Positions 52,209-63,453 of a stretch of 64,000 bases of DNA are shown in pieces. The DNA is from Serratia quinivorans (lineage in GTDB: Bacteria > Pseudomonadota > Gammaproteobacteria > Enterobacterales > Enterobacteriaceae), in NCBI GenBank assembly GCA_900457075.1, contig UGYN01000002.1, forward strand, positions 4,836,001 to 4,900,000, read 5' to 3'. The first letter of the stretch is position 1; each line of letters opens with the position of its first letter. The notes under the pieces are model-generated. The model was given only the letters and a program-made list of their open reading frames with translations. It was not told the origin of the DNA and did not search any database. The position numbers and the translations under genes were made by a program.

Positions 52209-53084
52209 TCAGCCGTTGTTACGAATGCGGAAGGTCACTGCCAGCCGGGCCGGTTGTTCACCGGCTGCCACCAGGGGTTTACTGACGCGACCGGTTTCTA
52301 CGCAAACCATGGTTTTATAACCGTCATTTGGCATATCCGCCATGCTGCAAGAAAGCTCCACGCCGGGGTTCCAGGCAATCACGTCACTCATGTGATGGTG
52401 ATGAACCTCAATGGTGCGTTGTTGCGCCGCATCCTTGATCAGGCTGAAGGCGTCCGGCTGGGTATAAACCCGGTCGGTCTGGCCGACAAAGGTCACGTCA
52501 CCCACCTGGCGAGCTTCTGCGCCGCCGGCAACCTTATCGATATAGGGTTCGCCGAGCCCGGCAACTTTAACCTGCCCGATATCACCGATCTGGAAGTAGG
52601 TGTGCAACGCCGCGGTCGCCTGATAGTCGCCGTGGGATTCCAGCTCAATTTCGCATTCCTCACCCAGTTTGAAGCGGGCAATCAGCGTAAAGGCATGTGG
52701 CCACAGGCTGCGGGTCTGCTCATTGTCTTTCAGCGTGAAGGTCAGAATAACGCCGTTGTCGTCTTCATCATGCGCCGTCAGAGTCCACGGCTGATTGCGT
52801 GCGAAACCGTGTGAAGGTTTTGCTACCGGGCCAAACCAGGGCCAGCAGATAGGCACGCCGCCACGGATGGCATTGCCCTTTTTAAAGGGGGTGTTATTGC
52901 TCAGCCAAATAACCGGTTTTTCACCGCTAGGTTGCCAGGCCAACAGATGCGCACCCTGAAGTGAGATAGCGGCACGCACTTTCGGATGGGAAACCACTAC
53001 GACAGGCAGTTCATCGAGCTGGCGCTGACTGATAAAAGGGGAAATTTGTTCGGTAACGGGTAGGGTGAAAATCTTTTCGTTCAT
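52209..53084 (-). CDS. yeaD: YeaD, glucose-6-phosphate 1-epimerase family
   Basis: The start is ATG 53084 (MNEKIFTLPVTEQ). The 291-residue aldose-1-epimerase-fold protein has RGGVPICWPWFGP, a His in ALHTYFQIGD and a Glu in the C-terminal part. The family interconverts anomers of hexose-6-phosphates. It lies downstream of gapA on the same strand but behind the gapA terminator, as in E. coli. Confidence 0.93.
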   Translation of the reverse strand: MNEKIFTLPVTEQISPFISQRQLDELPVVVVSHPKVRAAISLQGAHLLAWQPSGEKPVIWLSNNTPFKKGNAIRGGVPICWPWFGPVAKPSHGFARNQPWTLTAHDEDDNGVILTFTLKDNEQTRSLWPHAFTLIARFKLGEECEIELESHGDYQATAALHTYFQIGDIGQVKVAGLGEPYIDKVAGGAEARQVGDVTFVGQTDRVYTQPDAFSLIKDAAQQRTIEVHHHHMSDVIAWNPGVELSCSMADMPNDGYKTMVCVETGRVSKPLVAAGEQPARLAVTFRIRNNG

Positions 53085-53112
53085 CGGGTTGCCTTTTGTT
53101 CGCCGTAGAAAC

Positions 53113-53139
53113 AAAAAAAGGGTGACAAAAATGTCACCC
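53113..53139 (-). terminator. gapA terminator
   Basis: On the minus strand GGGTGACA and TGTCACCC pair around TTTT and are followed by seven Ts, 26 bases after the gapA stop. Confidence 0.88.
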
Positions 53140-53164
53140 TCATCATCAGCTTAACATCAATCCA

Positions 53165-54172
<1,008 letters not shown>

Positions 54173-54203
54173 CTATTTGTTAGTGAATAAAAGGTTGCCT
54201 GTA

Positions 54204-54231
54204 AAATTACAAAAACCTTACCAAGCGTCAA
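54204..54231 (-). promoter_or_regulatory. gapA promoter
   Basis: On the minus strand TTGACG (54226-54231) and TAATTT (54204-54209) are spaced by 16. The leader resembles that of E. coli gapA. A second TTGACA lies just upstream, so several promoters may overlap. Confidence 0.65.
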
Positions 54232-54368
54232 GCGGAATCGTGTCAATTCTTGCTGCAAATCAAACCTGGAAGCCGGGTTTGAGTGCTTATTGCACATTCC
54301 GTTTGCGTTCGGCCTCATCCGTTATATGGGGTCAAACCGCTAAGTATAAAGTCAGCCTGTTTAAGATA

Positions 54369-54384
54369 TGTGATCGGTATCACA
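54369..54384. promoter_or_regulatory. CRP site between gapA and msrB
   Basis: TGTGATCGGTATCACA is a perfect TGTGA-N6-TCACA palindrome. It lies about 170 bases from the gapA start site and 125 from the msrB start, so it could control either gene. E. coli gapA is known to respond to CRP. Confidence 0.75.
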
Positions 54385-54508
54385 TATTGTCATGACGTGA
54401 CCTTTATGGGCTACAGTTTAGGCCAAAAAGCGCTGCAGTGTTGTTAATTTTTTGTTATTATTACTCATTGTTTTCGTTGACATTATCCACATTCAGAGAA
54501 ACGCACAA

Positions 54509-54922
54509 ATGGCTAAAGAGACAACCCCTGACCATCCGGCCACGGAACTGAATGAAATCCAACGTTATGTGACTCAGGAACGTGGTACCGAGGCGCCGTA
54601 TTCCGGCAAATTGCTGCACAACAAGCGCGAGGGCGTGTACCATTGCCTGTGCTGCAACCAACCGCTGTTCTACTCCGACAGCAAGTATGATTCCGGCTGT
54701 GGCTGGCCGAGTTTCTATCAGCCGGTTTCCGACGATGCTATTCGTTATCTTGATGATAATACGCACAATATGCATCGCGTTGAGATCCGCTGTGGGCATT
54801 GCGACGCACACCTGGGGCATGTCTTCCCCGATGGCCCGCAGCCAACCGGTGAGCGTTTTTGCGTTAACTCGGCGTCGCTGAGCTTTACCGACGGTGAGAA
54901 CGGCGACAAAACCGCCGGCTGA
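54509..54922 (+). CDS. msrB: Peptide-methionine (R)-S-oxide reductase
   Basis: The start is ATG 54509 ([15 protein letters not shown]). The 137-residue protein has two zinc Cys pairs (CLCCNQ and [11 protein letters not shown]), the core SGCGWPSF and the catalytic Cys in RFCVNSASL. It repairs oxidised methionine (R-sulphoxide). Divergent from gapA and followed by yeaC, the same arrangement as in E. coli. Confidence 0.97.
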   Translation: MAKETTPDHPATELNEIQRYVTQERGTEAPYSGKLLHNKREGVYHCLCCNQPLFYSDSKYDSGCGWPSFYQPVSDDAIRYLDDNTHNMHRVEIRCGHCDAHLGHVFPDGPQPTGERFCVNSASLSFTDGENGDKTAG

Positions 54923-54986
54923 CGGATTATTCAGTGAGAAAAATCGATTCAGCTAATTATTCTTCCAAGAGTGAGGAAATGCTCTG

Positions 54987-55259
54987 ATGGACGTAAAAGA
55001 TCTGATTGCCGCCATGACGCCGGAAATCTATCAGCGACTGGTACTGGCCGTTGAGTTGGGCAAGTGGCCGGATGGCGTAGCGCTAACGCCGGAACAGAAA
55101 GAAAACAGTCTGCAGGCGGTGATGCTGTGGCAGTCATTGCACAACGCTGACCCGCAGCATATGAGTATCGGCACTGACGGGCAAATCGTGATGAAGAGTA
55201 AGCAGGAGCTGAAACAGCAGTTCATTGCTGAACCGCTGGTCAAGTTGAAGCCACAGTAA
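54987..55259 (+). CDS. yeaC: YeaC family protein (DUF1315)
   Basis: ATG 54987 gives a 90-residue protein (MDVKDLIAAMTPEIYQRLVLAVELGKWPDG), the conserved DUF1315 sequence. Function is unknown. It follows msrB at 65 bases and ends before a strong hairpin. Confidence 0.93.
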   Translation: MDVKDLIAAMTPEIYQRLVLAVELGKWPDGVALTPEQKENSLQAVMLWQSLHNADPQHMSIGTDGQIVMKSKQELKQQFIAEPLVKLKPQ

Positions 55260-55266
55260 GTCTGAC

Positions 55267-55294
55267 AGCTGGGCGATGCGAACATCGCCCAGCT
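55267..55294. terminator. Hairpin between convergent yeaC and chitinase genes
   Basis: A perfect 12-bp stem, AGCTGGGCGATG with its complement, around CGAA. It sits between the two stop codons and probably terminates both transcripts, though the T runs are weak. Confidence 0.7.
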
Positions 55295-55297
55295 GAA

Positions 55298-56578
55298 TTA
55301 CTGTTTCCCGCCGTTAATCCCCAGAGATTCCGCCAGTTGATGTGCTAACCGATTATTGTCGTCTGCGCCATATTCCCAGAACATCGCACCGCCCAACCCC
55401 TTGCTTTTGATGTAGTCAGCCTTGAGTGCAACCGAACGTGGGTTCTCGTAGGAAATAGCGAACAGCGGCTTGCCCTCGGCGGATTTCATCGTCAGATAAG
55501 GCACCTGGGCGTCACTGTCCCAATGGGCGGTGAAGCGCCGTTGTGGATCGTTTAGCAGCTTGCTGACGATATCGTTGTATTTGAAATAGCTGTCCTTGGT
55601 CAGATCCAGCCCCATAGCCTTGAACACGGCAGTTTCGCGTGCGGTGAAGTAGGGTTGGGTGACCGGGTTTTTAGCCGCATCCGCTTTGTCCCAATCGATG
55701 CCTGGCTCGGTAGCCCGTTTTGGCACCCGGCCATAGAAACCAATGCCCAGGTTCAACTGAGCAGGTTTTAACCCGGCGGCCAGATAGTTATCCACCACAA
55801 AATTGGCGCTGTAACGATCGGCAGCGGCGACGGTTGGCCATTGTTTGGAGTCATACAGATTGGAGTTGAAGTATTGGGTGCCGTACGCCATATCGTAAGT
55901 CATCAGGTTGATGTAATCGAGGTAGGGCGCAATGCCTTTAACATCGACCCATTCCTGCGGGCTTTTCACGTTGGCCCCGACGGCGATGGTCAGCAACTTG
56001 CCTTTATCCAATGCTTTATGCAGCTCTGCCAGCAACAGCGTGAAGTTGGCACGATCCGCCGGTTGGCTTTCGACCAGCCCCCAGGCACCGTTAACCGGGT
56101 ATTCCCAGTCGAGATCGATGCCGTCCAGATGATATTGCTTGATGACCTGCTGCACCGAGCGGATAAACACCGCCCGGCTTTCCGCTGTGGCAGCTGCGCC
56201 TGAGAACCCGCGCGCGCCCCAGCCACCGACGGACAGCAAGACTTTCAGCTCCGGGTTCTGTTTACGCAGTACCGGCAACAGTTGCAAATCCGCCATCACC
56301 TTGGGTGACAAATAAATTTGGTGCAGGCGGGATGGATCTTTTAACGCCGGGTTGGTTTCCTGTTTCTCGTCGTTGTAGATCAGACCGAAAGAGTAATTGA
56401 GGTGGGTAATTTGTGTGACGTCGAGCTTGTTGATATCGCCACCAGGACCGGCGGTAACATCACCGCCACCGTTGAAATAACCGACGGAAAGGTAAGAAGC
56501 GGCATGAGCCATGCCGGCACCAGCCATACCAAGCTGCACCGCTACCAGCAAAGGCAGCAGTTTACGGGTTAATACCAT
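55298..56578 (-). CDS. Secreted GH18 chitinase
   Basis: The start is ATG 56578 (MVLTRKLLPLLVAVQ) with AGGAGA upstream. The 426-residue protein has a signal peptide ending MAHA-AS, and the GH18 barrel with SVGGWG and the catalytic DGIDLDWEYP (DxxDxDxE) near 155. Also present are MTYDMAYG and GGAMFWEYGAD. It should hydrolyse chitin outside the cell or in the periplasm. Serratia species typically have several chitinases; this single-domain form without a visible chitin-binding domain resembles ChiD-type enzymes. Its place in the yeaC-pncA gap is unlike E. coli. Confidence 0.9.
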   Translation of the reverse strand: MVLTRKLLPLLVAVQLGMAGAGMAHAASYLSVGYFNGGGDVTAGPGGDINKLDVTQITHLNYSFGLIYNDEKQETNPALKDPSRLHQIYLSPKVMADLQLLPVLRKQNPELKVLLSVGGWGARGFSGAAATAESRAVFIRSVQQVIKQYHLDGIDLDWEYPVNGAWGLVESQPADRANFTLLLAELHKALDKGKLLTIAVGANVKSPQEWVDVKGIAPYLDYINLMTYDMAYGTQYFNSNLYDSKQWPTVAAADRYSANFVVDNYLAAGLKPAQLNLGIGFYGRVPKRATEPGIDWDKADAAKNPVTQPYFTARETAVFKAMGLDLTKDSYFKYNDIVSKLLNDPQRRFTAHWDSDAQVPYLTMKSAEGKPLFAISYENPRSVALKADYIKSKGLGGAMFWEYGADDNNRLAHQLAESLGINGGKQ

Positions 56579-56806
56579 GTCATCTCCTTTGGTCGGCAAG
56601 GCCGACCGAAACCGCCTGAGGCGGTAACATAAAGCCGGGCTCAATGGGCCCCGGATGCGTATAACTTACTGATGCCAATGCATCAGCGGTCATAACAGCA
56701 AAAGCGCCGCACGCGAACAAGATGTAATCACAGGAGAATGGTCGGAATGTGAGCGATGTCGAGATTTGGGCCGGGGAGAAAAGGGCGCAAAAAGCGCCCA
56801 ATGGCA

Positions 56807-57439
56807 TCAGCGGTCAATGAATTGTGACAGGGTAACTAATTGCGCTCCGGCCTGTTGCATTATCCGCAGGGCTTCCTGACTGTCGCCGGGCTGCAAATCA
56901 ACCCCGCGGCAGCCATCGGTAATCACCGTAGTTCTGTAGCCCAACTCCAGCGCATCCAGCACGCTGAATTTTACGCAGTAGTCGGTTGCTAACCCCATAA
57001 TCGCCAGATGGCTAACGTTCTGCGTTTTTAGCCAGCTGTCCAACTCGGTGTGCGAGCGGTGACCGTTGTCGAAGAAGGCGCTGTAGCTGTCGATATCCGT
57101 ATTTTGCCCTTTACGGAACACCGCGATAATGTCCCGTTGGTGTAATTGCGGATGAAACTCAGCGCCCTGGCTTTCCTGTACGCAATGCACCGGCCACCAA
57201 ACCTGTGGCAACCCCTCCAGCTCACCCAGAGTGCCCACGGGGGCGTTGGCATTTACCGCAAAGCTGCGGTGATTGGCGGGATGCCAGTCCTGGCAGGCGA
57301 CTACTGGCTCACCGCGTGCGCTGCAGGCCGCTATGGCCTGATTGGCAACGCTGATGACGGCATCACCGTTGGCCACAGCCAGTGCGCCGCCGGGGCAAAA
57401 GTCGTTTTGCAAATCGATAAGCAACAGGGCTGTTTTCAT
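56807..57439 (-). CDS. pncA: Nicotinamidase
   Basis: The 210-residue protein starts MKTALLLIDLQNDFCPGG. It has the Asp in LIDLQNDF, the metal ligands in CQDWHPANHRSF, Lys in VFRKGQN and the catalytic Cys in GLATDYCVKF. It converts nicotinamide to nicotinate for NAD salvage. It lies 21 bases downstream of ansA and is probably co-transcribed, as in E. coli. Confidence 0.97.
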   Translation of the reverse strand: MKTALLLIDLQNDFCPGGALAVANGDAVISVANQAIAACSARGEPVVACQDWHPANHRSFAVNANAPVGTLGELEGLPQVWWPVHCVQESQGAEFHPQLHQRDIIAVFRKGQNTDIDSYSAFFDNGHRSHTELDSWLKTQNVSHLAIMGLATDYCVKFSVLDALELGYRTTVITDGCRGVDLQPGDSQEALRIMQQAGAQLVTLSQFIDR

Positions 57440-57460
57440 TGCGCCTCCGTGGTGTATGGG

Positions 57461-58477
57461 TTAACCGCTAATGCTTAGCTCGCCACGCAGATCCAGTTGC
57501 ATCTGGCTGCGAATTTGTTCCGGCGTCAGCGGTTGGCTCAACAGGTAATGCAACTTGGTCAATGCGGCCTCGACCGTCATGTCAAATCCACTGATGACGC
57601 CGGCATGGGCCAGTGCATTACCGGTGGCGTAGCCTTCCATATTGACCCTCCCGGAGATGCACTGCGTCAGGTTGACCACCACAATGCCGCGTTCGGAAGC
57701 GTCGCGCAATTCATCCACCAGCTCTGCTTTTTGCGGCGCGTTGCCTACCCCGTAAGAGCGCAGGATCAAGGCTTTCACCGGCTGTAGCAGGAAATTGCGT
57801 ACTACCGCGCCGGAAATGCCTGGGTAAATGGTCACCACACCGATTGGTTGTGGCGTAATGTCATGCACCTTGAGTTCGCCATTGCAGACCGGGCTGTCGA
57901 TGCCGTTCTGGCGGCGAATGTGAATACCAGCCTCCAGCAGCGGCGGCAGATTGGGGGAAGCAAAGGCGTCGAAACCGTCAGCATGCGCCTTGGTGGTCCG
58001 GTTGCCACGGAACAGCTTGTTATTGAAGAACAGGCTGACTTCATTTACCGGATGGTTGGCTGCCAGATACAGCGCGTTCAGCAGGTTGGTCTGGCCATCG
58101 GAACGCAGTTCCGCCAGTGGAATTTGAGAACCGGTGACAATCACCGGCTTGGCCAGGTTTTCCAGCATGAATGACAGCGCCGAGGCGGTGAACGCCATGG
58201 TGTCGGTACCGTGCAGGATCACGAAGCCGTCATAACGGTCATAATTCAGTTTGATATCGTCGGCGATATGCTGCCAGTCTTCCGGCGTCATGTCGGAGGA
58301 GTCGATCAGCGGTGCATATTCATGAATGGTGAAGTCCGGCATTTCCGGCCGGTGGAATTCCGGCATCAGGGCCAGTTGCCGCTGCAGGTGACCGGAAACA
58401 GGAATATAACCGTGCTCAGAACGCTGCATGCCGATGGTCCCGCCAGTGTAGGCGACGTAAATCGATTTCTTTTGCAT
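57461..58477 (-). CDS. ansA: L-asparaginase I (cytoplasmic)
   Basis: ATG 58477 starts MQKKSIYVAYTGGTIGM with the first catalytic Thr. GFVILHGTDTMAFTAS carries the second Thr-Asp pair near 90. Length 338 matches E. coli AnsA, and no signal peptide is present. It converts asparagine to aspartate and ammonia. Confidence 0.97.
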   Translation of the reverse strand: MQKKSIYVAYTGGTIGMQRSEHGYIPVSGHLQRQLALMPEFHRPEMPDFTIHEYAPLIDSSDMTPEDWQHIADDIKLNYDRYDGFVILHGTDTMAFTASALSFMLENLAKPVIVTGSQIPLAELRSDGQTNLLNALYLAANHPVNEVSLFFNNKLFRGNRTTKAHADGFDAFASPNLPPLLEAGIHIRRQNGIDSPVCNGELKVHDITPQPIGVVTIYPGISGAVVRNFLLQPVKALILRSYGVGNAPQKAELVDELRDASERGIVVVNLTQCISGRVNMEGYATGNALAHAGVISGFDMTVEAALTKLHYLLSQPLTPEQIRSQMQLDLRGELSISG

Positions 58478-58531
58478 AGTGATTGTTTTAACAGAAATAA
58501 GATGGGCTGAATTATAGGGGGATAAGCGCAG

Positions 58532-58557
58532 AAAAAAAGCCCGGCGGGTGCCGGGCT
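58532..58557 (-). terminator. sppA terminator
   Basis: On the minus strand AGCCCGGC and GCCGGGCT form a perfect 8-bp stem around ACCC, followed by seven Ts, 14 bases after the sppA stop. Confidence 0.9.
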
Positions 58558-58570
58558 GAGGATTAATTTG

Positions 58571-60426
58571 TTAGCGGACTTCTCCGCAGGTCAAACAGAT
58601 GGCATAACGGTTTTGCGGATCGTTCAGGTTATTGAACAAACCCGGTTGCTCTTTAACCGCCATGGCCACTGATGCCAAGGGAGCAGGCAGCATCGACTGG
58701 ATGGCTGCCGGCAGCATGGCGTGAATGGAAACGCCAAACTGACTGAGCACCATATCGGTCAGGCTTGGCGTATCGACAAACCAGTTAAGCTGCCACTGTT
58801 TCAATTGCGCCAGTTCGGCGGCTTTCTTCACCGCATCGTCGAAGTCACCCAACTGATCGACCAGACCATTGGTCTTGGCATCGCTGCCCAGCCACACGTG
58901 GCCCTGAGCAATCTGATCAACCTGCTGCGGTGTCATTTTGCGTGACTTGGCGACCAGGTCGATAAAGTTTTGATAACCTTTCTCGATGTTCAACTGCATC
59001 ATCTGCGAGAACTCAGGCGGCAGCGCCTTGGTGACCGCCAGATCCGCCAGCGGCGAGGTTGCCACGCCGTCGGTATGCACACCGATGCTGTCCAGCGTCT
59101 GCTCGTAGGTGTTAATCACCCCGAAGATGCCAATGGAACCGGTGAGGGTGCTCGGGCTGGCGATGATGTAGTCCGCCGGCGTAGAGACCCAATAGCCGCC
59201 CGAGGCCGCCATGCCACCCATGGAAACCACCACAGGTTTGCCGGCGGCACGTACCGCAGCCAACTCGGAGCGGATCACTTCCGAGGCGCTGACGCTGCCC
59301 CCTGGGCTGTTGACTCGGAAAATCACCGCCTTGATGGCCGGATCCAGTCGCGCCTGACGCAGTTCTGCGGCGGTGGTATCGCCGCCAACGGTGCCTGGTG
59401 TTTGCGGACCGTCCATGATCGCGCCGTTAGCGAAGATCACGGCGATTTTACCGCCTTGATCCGGCGTTGGCTTCGGCTGGTAGTCGTAGATGCTGGTCGC
59501 GTTGAAATCATTGGCCTGCTTGTCCCAACCGAAAGTCTTGATCAGTTGGTTTTCGATGACGGTGCGCGACGCCAGTTCATCGACCAGTTTGTTATCCAGC
59601 GCATACTTGGCCGTATCCCCCCGGCAGCCTGCATACCGCTCAGCACGCCTGTGGCCCCTGGGAACAGCTGTTGCGCCGTGATCTGGCGGTTAGCCGCCAC
59701 GGTATCCAGATAGTTTTGCCACAATCCACCAATCCAGCGGCTGTCTGCCTCACGGGCGGCCGGTGACATATCGTCACGGATCAAGGGTTCCACGGCGGAT
59801 TTATAGGTACCGACGCGGAAGATGTTGGTGGTGACCTTGAGTTTTTCCAACAACGACTTGTAGTAAAGGTTGTTGGTGGCAAAGCCGTGCAGGTCGACCG
59901 CACCCTGTGGCGACAGATAAACCTTGTTGGCGTAGCTGGCCAGATAATATTGCGTCTGGTTATAGCTGTCGCCAATGGCAAAGATCGGTTTGCCACTGTC
60001 ACGGAATTCACGTAGCGCCTTGCCGATGTACTGCAGCGAAGGCTGATCGGCACCGGCAAAGTCATTCAACTGCAATACCATGCCGGTAATGTTTTTGTCG
60101 TCTTTAGCCTTGCGGATGCTGTCAACCACGTCAAACAGGGAGTTTTCCTGCAGGCGGTTGCTGGAAGCGCCCAACAGTTCACGACCCCATTGGCGAACCT
60201 TGTTGTTCATCGACGGTTGGTCAACGACCACGCCGCTCAGGTCCACCAGCAACGCACCGCGGGTAGGCACGGCAGGGGTGGTGGCACTCTGGAATGAAAG
60301 ATAGATACCGACCCCAACCAGGATCAGCAACACCAGGAACAAATTGAGGATCAGTTCCCTGATAAAGTTCAGCAGACGCCATGTCCACCTGAAAACGCCG
60401 GCAATGATTTGCCACAATGTGCGCAT
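58571..60426 (-). CDS. sppA: Signal peptide peptidase SppA, frameshifted
   Basis: ATG 60426 starts [19 protein letters not shown] with one membrane anchor. The N-terminal half (to about 59615) holds the Lys in the first domain, and the second half (from [11 protein letters not shown]) holds the Ser in [10 protein letters not shown]. The two are in different frames. Adding one base to the six-C run at 59617-59622 restores a 618-residue SppA ([12 protein letters not shown]). SppA degrades cleaved signal peptides in the inner membrane. The break is probably a sequence error. Confidence 0.93.
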
Positions 60427-60586
60427 GTGCTCTCCAGCAAGAGTCGAGAATGTTCCGCTATCCTAATGAGCGGCCAAAGAAATGTCAGCTTTAAATCGTG
60501 GGTCACAGAGGCTAATGCCGAGGCTGTCACTCGCCGTTTAGCTATGTTAACGTGATTTGAATGAAAATTGTTATCAGGAGTTTACG

Positions 60587-61138
60587 ATGGATGCACTGGA
60601 TCTTTTACTGAATCGCCGCTCTGCGTCACGCCTCGCGGCCCCCGGCGCCGACGGGTGAGGCACGCCAGAATATCATCAACGCTGGCCTGCGAGCGCCCGA
60701 TCATGGTGCCTTGCAGCCATGGCGTTTTGTGATGATCGAAAACCAGGGTCTGGAGCGTTTTAGCCAATTGTTACAAGCTGCTGCAAAGCAGGACGAAATG
60801 GATGAAGCCGCGCTAGAAAAGGCCACAAAAGCGCCATTCCGCGCCCCGCTGATTATCACCGTGGTGGCCCATTGCACTGAAGAAACCAAGGTGCCGCGCT
60901 GGGAACAGGTGGTTTCTGCCGGTTGTGCGGTTCAGGCGATGCAGATGGCCGCACTGGCGCAGGGTTTCAACGGTATCTGCGCACCGGCGCCTGGACCGAA
61001 CATTCACTGGTTCGTGAAGCCTTTGGCTGTCGCGAGCAGGACGAAATTGTCGGCTTCCTGTATTTGGGGACTCCACAGTTAAAAGCTTCCACCAAAGTGA
61101 TCGCCCCGGACAGCACGCCTTTCGTCAGCTATTTCTGA
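60587..61138 (+). CDS. ydjA: YdjA nitroreductase family protein, two frameshifts
   Basis: ATG 60587 starts [17 protein letters not shown]. The complete protein of 183 residues is spread over three frames. Removing a C from 60639-60643 gives [13 protein letters not shown], and adding a G near 60979 gives GFNGIWRTGAWTE, after which the sequence runs to EFVSYF-like PFVSYF at 61138. The FMN-binding nitroreductase fold is evident ([29 protein letters not shown]). Two indels in 550 bases point to sequence error. Confidence 0.9.
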
Positions 61139-61292
61139 TCCCACTGGCGGGATGCGGCAAAAATGCGCTAATCCCGCCATTCTGTGTTGTTTATGAGCAG
61201 GCCGTTCGGTTATCGGCAGCCCGCTCTTACCAATCCGTCGGCAAGCGCTACCCTATGATATCTTGAATGCCGTTAACCGAAGGGAGTGGTAT

Positions 61293-62336
61293 ATGACATC
61301 GCCAGCGATCCGTTTAACCCAGTACAGCCATGGCGCCGGCTGCGGTTGTAAAATCTCACCGAAAGTTCTCGAAACTATTCTGCACAGCGAGCGGGAGAAA
61401 TTTGTCGATCCGCGCTTGCTGGTGGGTAATGAAACCCGTGACGATGCGGCGGTGTATGACATCGGCAACGGCGTGGGCATTATCAGCACCACCGACTTCT
61501 TTATGCCGATCGTCGATAACCCGTTCGATTTCGGTCGCATCGCCGCCACCAACGCCATCAGCGACGTGTATGCCATGGGCGGTAAACCGATCATGGCGAT
61601 TGCCATTCTGGGCTGGCCGATTGCTACGCTGCCGGCAGAAGTGGCGCAGCAGGTGATCGACGGCGGGCGCTATGCCTGTCAGCAGGCGGGTATCGCCCTG
61701 GCGGGAGGCCATTCTATTGATGCGCCAGAGCCTATTTTTGGCCTGGCGGTGACCGGCATCGTCAATACCGAGCGGGTGAAGAAAAACAGCGCGGCGCAGG
61801 CCGGAGCCAAATTGTACCTGACCAAGCCGTTGGGCATTGGCGTGCTGACTACCGCCGAGAAGAAAAGCAAGCTGTTGCCAGAGCATGAAGGCCTGGCAAC
61901 CGAAGTGATGTGTCAATTGAACAAGCCGGGCACGGATTTTGCCGAAGTCGAAGGTGTGACGGCGATGACCGACGTTACCGGCTTTGGTCTGCTGGGGCAT
62001 CTGAGCGAGGTTTGCCAGGGCTCAGGGCTGCAGGCGACGGTATGGTTTGATCAGGTACCTAAATTGCCTGACATCGAGCGTTATATTGCCGAAGGCTGCG
62101 TGCCTGGCGGCACCGGGCGCAACTTTGACAGTTACGGCCATCTGGTCGGTGAAATGACCGACCTGCAGCGCCAATTGCTGTGCGATCCGCAGACCTCCGG
62201 CGGCTTGCTGCTGGCGGTACTACCTGAAGCGGAGCAGCAGGTGCAGGCGATTGCCGAGCGCCACGGTATTCAACTCCAGGCTATCGGTGAACTGCATGCG
62301 GCAGTGCCGGGCAAGCCGTTGATTGAGGTTGCCTAG
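61293..62336 (+). CDS. selD: Selenide, water dikinase
   Basis: The start is ATG 61293 ([19 protein letters not shown]), which fits the homologues; an upstream in-frame codon is rejected. The 347-residue protein has the catalytic Cys/Lys in GCGCKISP near 17-20, the ATP-binding AIAILGWP and AGGHSID segments and [16 protein letters not shown] [11 protein letters not shown]. It makes selenophosphate for selenoproteins and tRNA. It overlaps the next gene by one base. Confidence 0.97.
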   Translation: MTSPAIRLTQYSHGAGCGCKISPKVLETILHSEREKFVDPRLLVGNETRDDAAVYDIGNGVGIISTTDFFMPIVDNPFDFGRIAATNAISDVYAMGGKPIMAIAILGWPIATLPAEVAQQVIDGGRYACQQAGIALAGGHSIDAPEPIFGLAVTGIVNTERVKKNSAAQAGAKLYLTKPLGIGVLTTAEKKSKLLPEHEGLATEVMCQLNKPGTDFAEVEGVTAMTDVTGFGLLGHLSEVCQGSGLQATVWFDQVPKLPDIERYIAEGCVPGGTGRNFDSYGHLVGEMTDLQRQLLCDPQTSGGLLLAVLPEAEQQVQAIAERHGIQLQAIGELHAAVPGKPLIEVA

Positions 62337-63453
62337 TGTCAGCCACCAGGGAACGGGAAGACGGCCAGGATTATCGCCGTATTTTTTTGCAGGATATCCC
62401 GCTGATTGACGTGCGTGCGCCGGTTGAGTTTCAGCAGGGCGCGTTCGCCAATGCTGTGAATCTGCCGCTAATGAATGACGACGAACGGCAGGCCGTCGGC
62501 ACCTGTTATAAACAGCAAGGCCAGCAGGCAGCGATTGCGCTGGGCCACAGCCTGGTTAATGGCAGGCTTCGTGAGCAACGTACGGCAGCCTGGCTGGCGC
62601 AATGTGCCCAATGGCCGGAAGGCTATATTTACTGTTTCCGCGGCGGTTTGCGTTCTCAGTTGGTGCAGCAGTGGCTGCGTGAGGCCGGCGTCGCCTATCC
62701 GCGCATCACCGGCGGTTACAAGGCCCTGCGCAATTTTTTGCTCACCACGCTGGAGCAGAGCGCTGAACTGCCGATGGTGCTGATCGGCGGCAATACCGGC
62801 AGCGGTAAAACTCTGTTGGTTAATGAGCTGGCCGACGGCGTTGATCTGGAGGGGCGGCGCACCACCGCGGTTCATCTTTTGGCCGAACGCTGGTGAGTCA
62901 AAGCGGCCAGATTGATTTTGAGAATCGTCTGGCTGTGTTATTGCTGAAAAAACAGCATGGTGGCTGCCGCCGCTGGGTGCTGGAAGACGAGGGGCGCATT
63001 ATCGGCAGCAACAATCTGCCATTACCCGTCTTCAACCGCATGCAGCAGGCACCGGTGGCGGTGATAGACGATCCTTTTGAGGTGCGTCTGGCACGGCTGC
63101 AGCACGAATATATCGACCGGATGCGTATTGAGTTTGAACAGGCCTACGGCGCGCCGCTTGGCTGGCAGAAGTACGATGAATATCTACATCACGGCCTGTT
63201 TGCCATTCGCCGCCGCCTGGGGCTGGAGCGTTTCCAGCTCCTGACGCAGCACCTGGAACGGGCCCTGCAGTATCAGCAGGCCAGTGGAAATAGTGACGAG
63301 CATCAGCAGTGGCTGGTGCCGTTGTTGCAGCACTACTACGATCCGATGTATCACTATCAATTGGAAAAGAAATCCCAGCGGATTGTGTTCCGCGGGAATT
63401 ATGCTGAAGTAAGAGAATTCCTGATGACGTACAGCCAGAATAACGGTGAATAA
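62336..63453 (+). CDS. mnmH: tRNA 2-selenouridine synthase (MnmH/SelU), frameshifted
   Basis: GTG 62336 overlaps the selD stop and starts [17 protein letters not shown]. The rhodanese domain has the catalytic Cys in [10 protein letters not shown] near 100, and a P-loop GGNTGSGKT follows near 145. The frame stops at 62896. Adding one G to 62851-62854 continues it ([20 protein letters not shown]) to 63453, about 372 residues. It uses the selenophosphate from SelD to modify tRNA wobble uridine. The break is probably a sequence error. Confidence 0.92.

Noticed and set aside
56580..56807. 75-codon minus-strand frame between chitinase and pncA
   Set aside because: Low-complexity translation with no start signal; the region looks like the chitinase promoter and leader.
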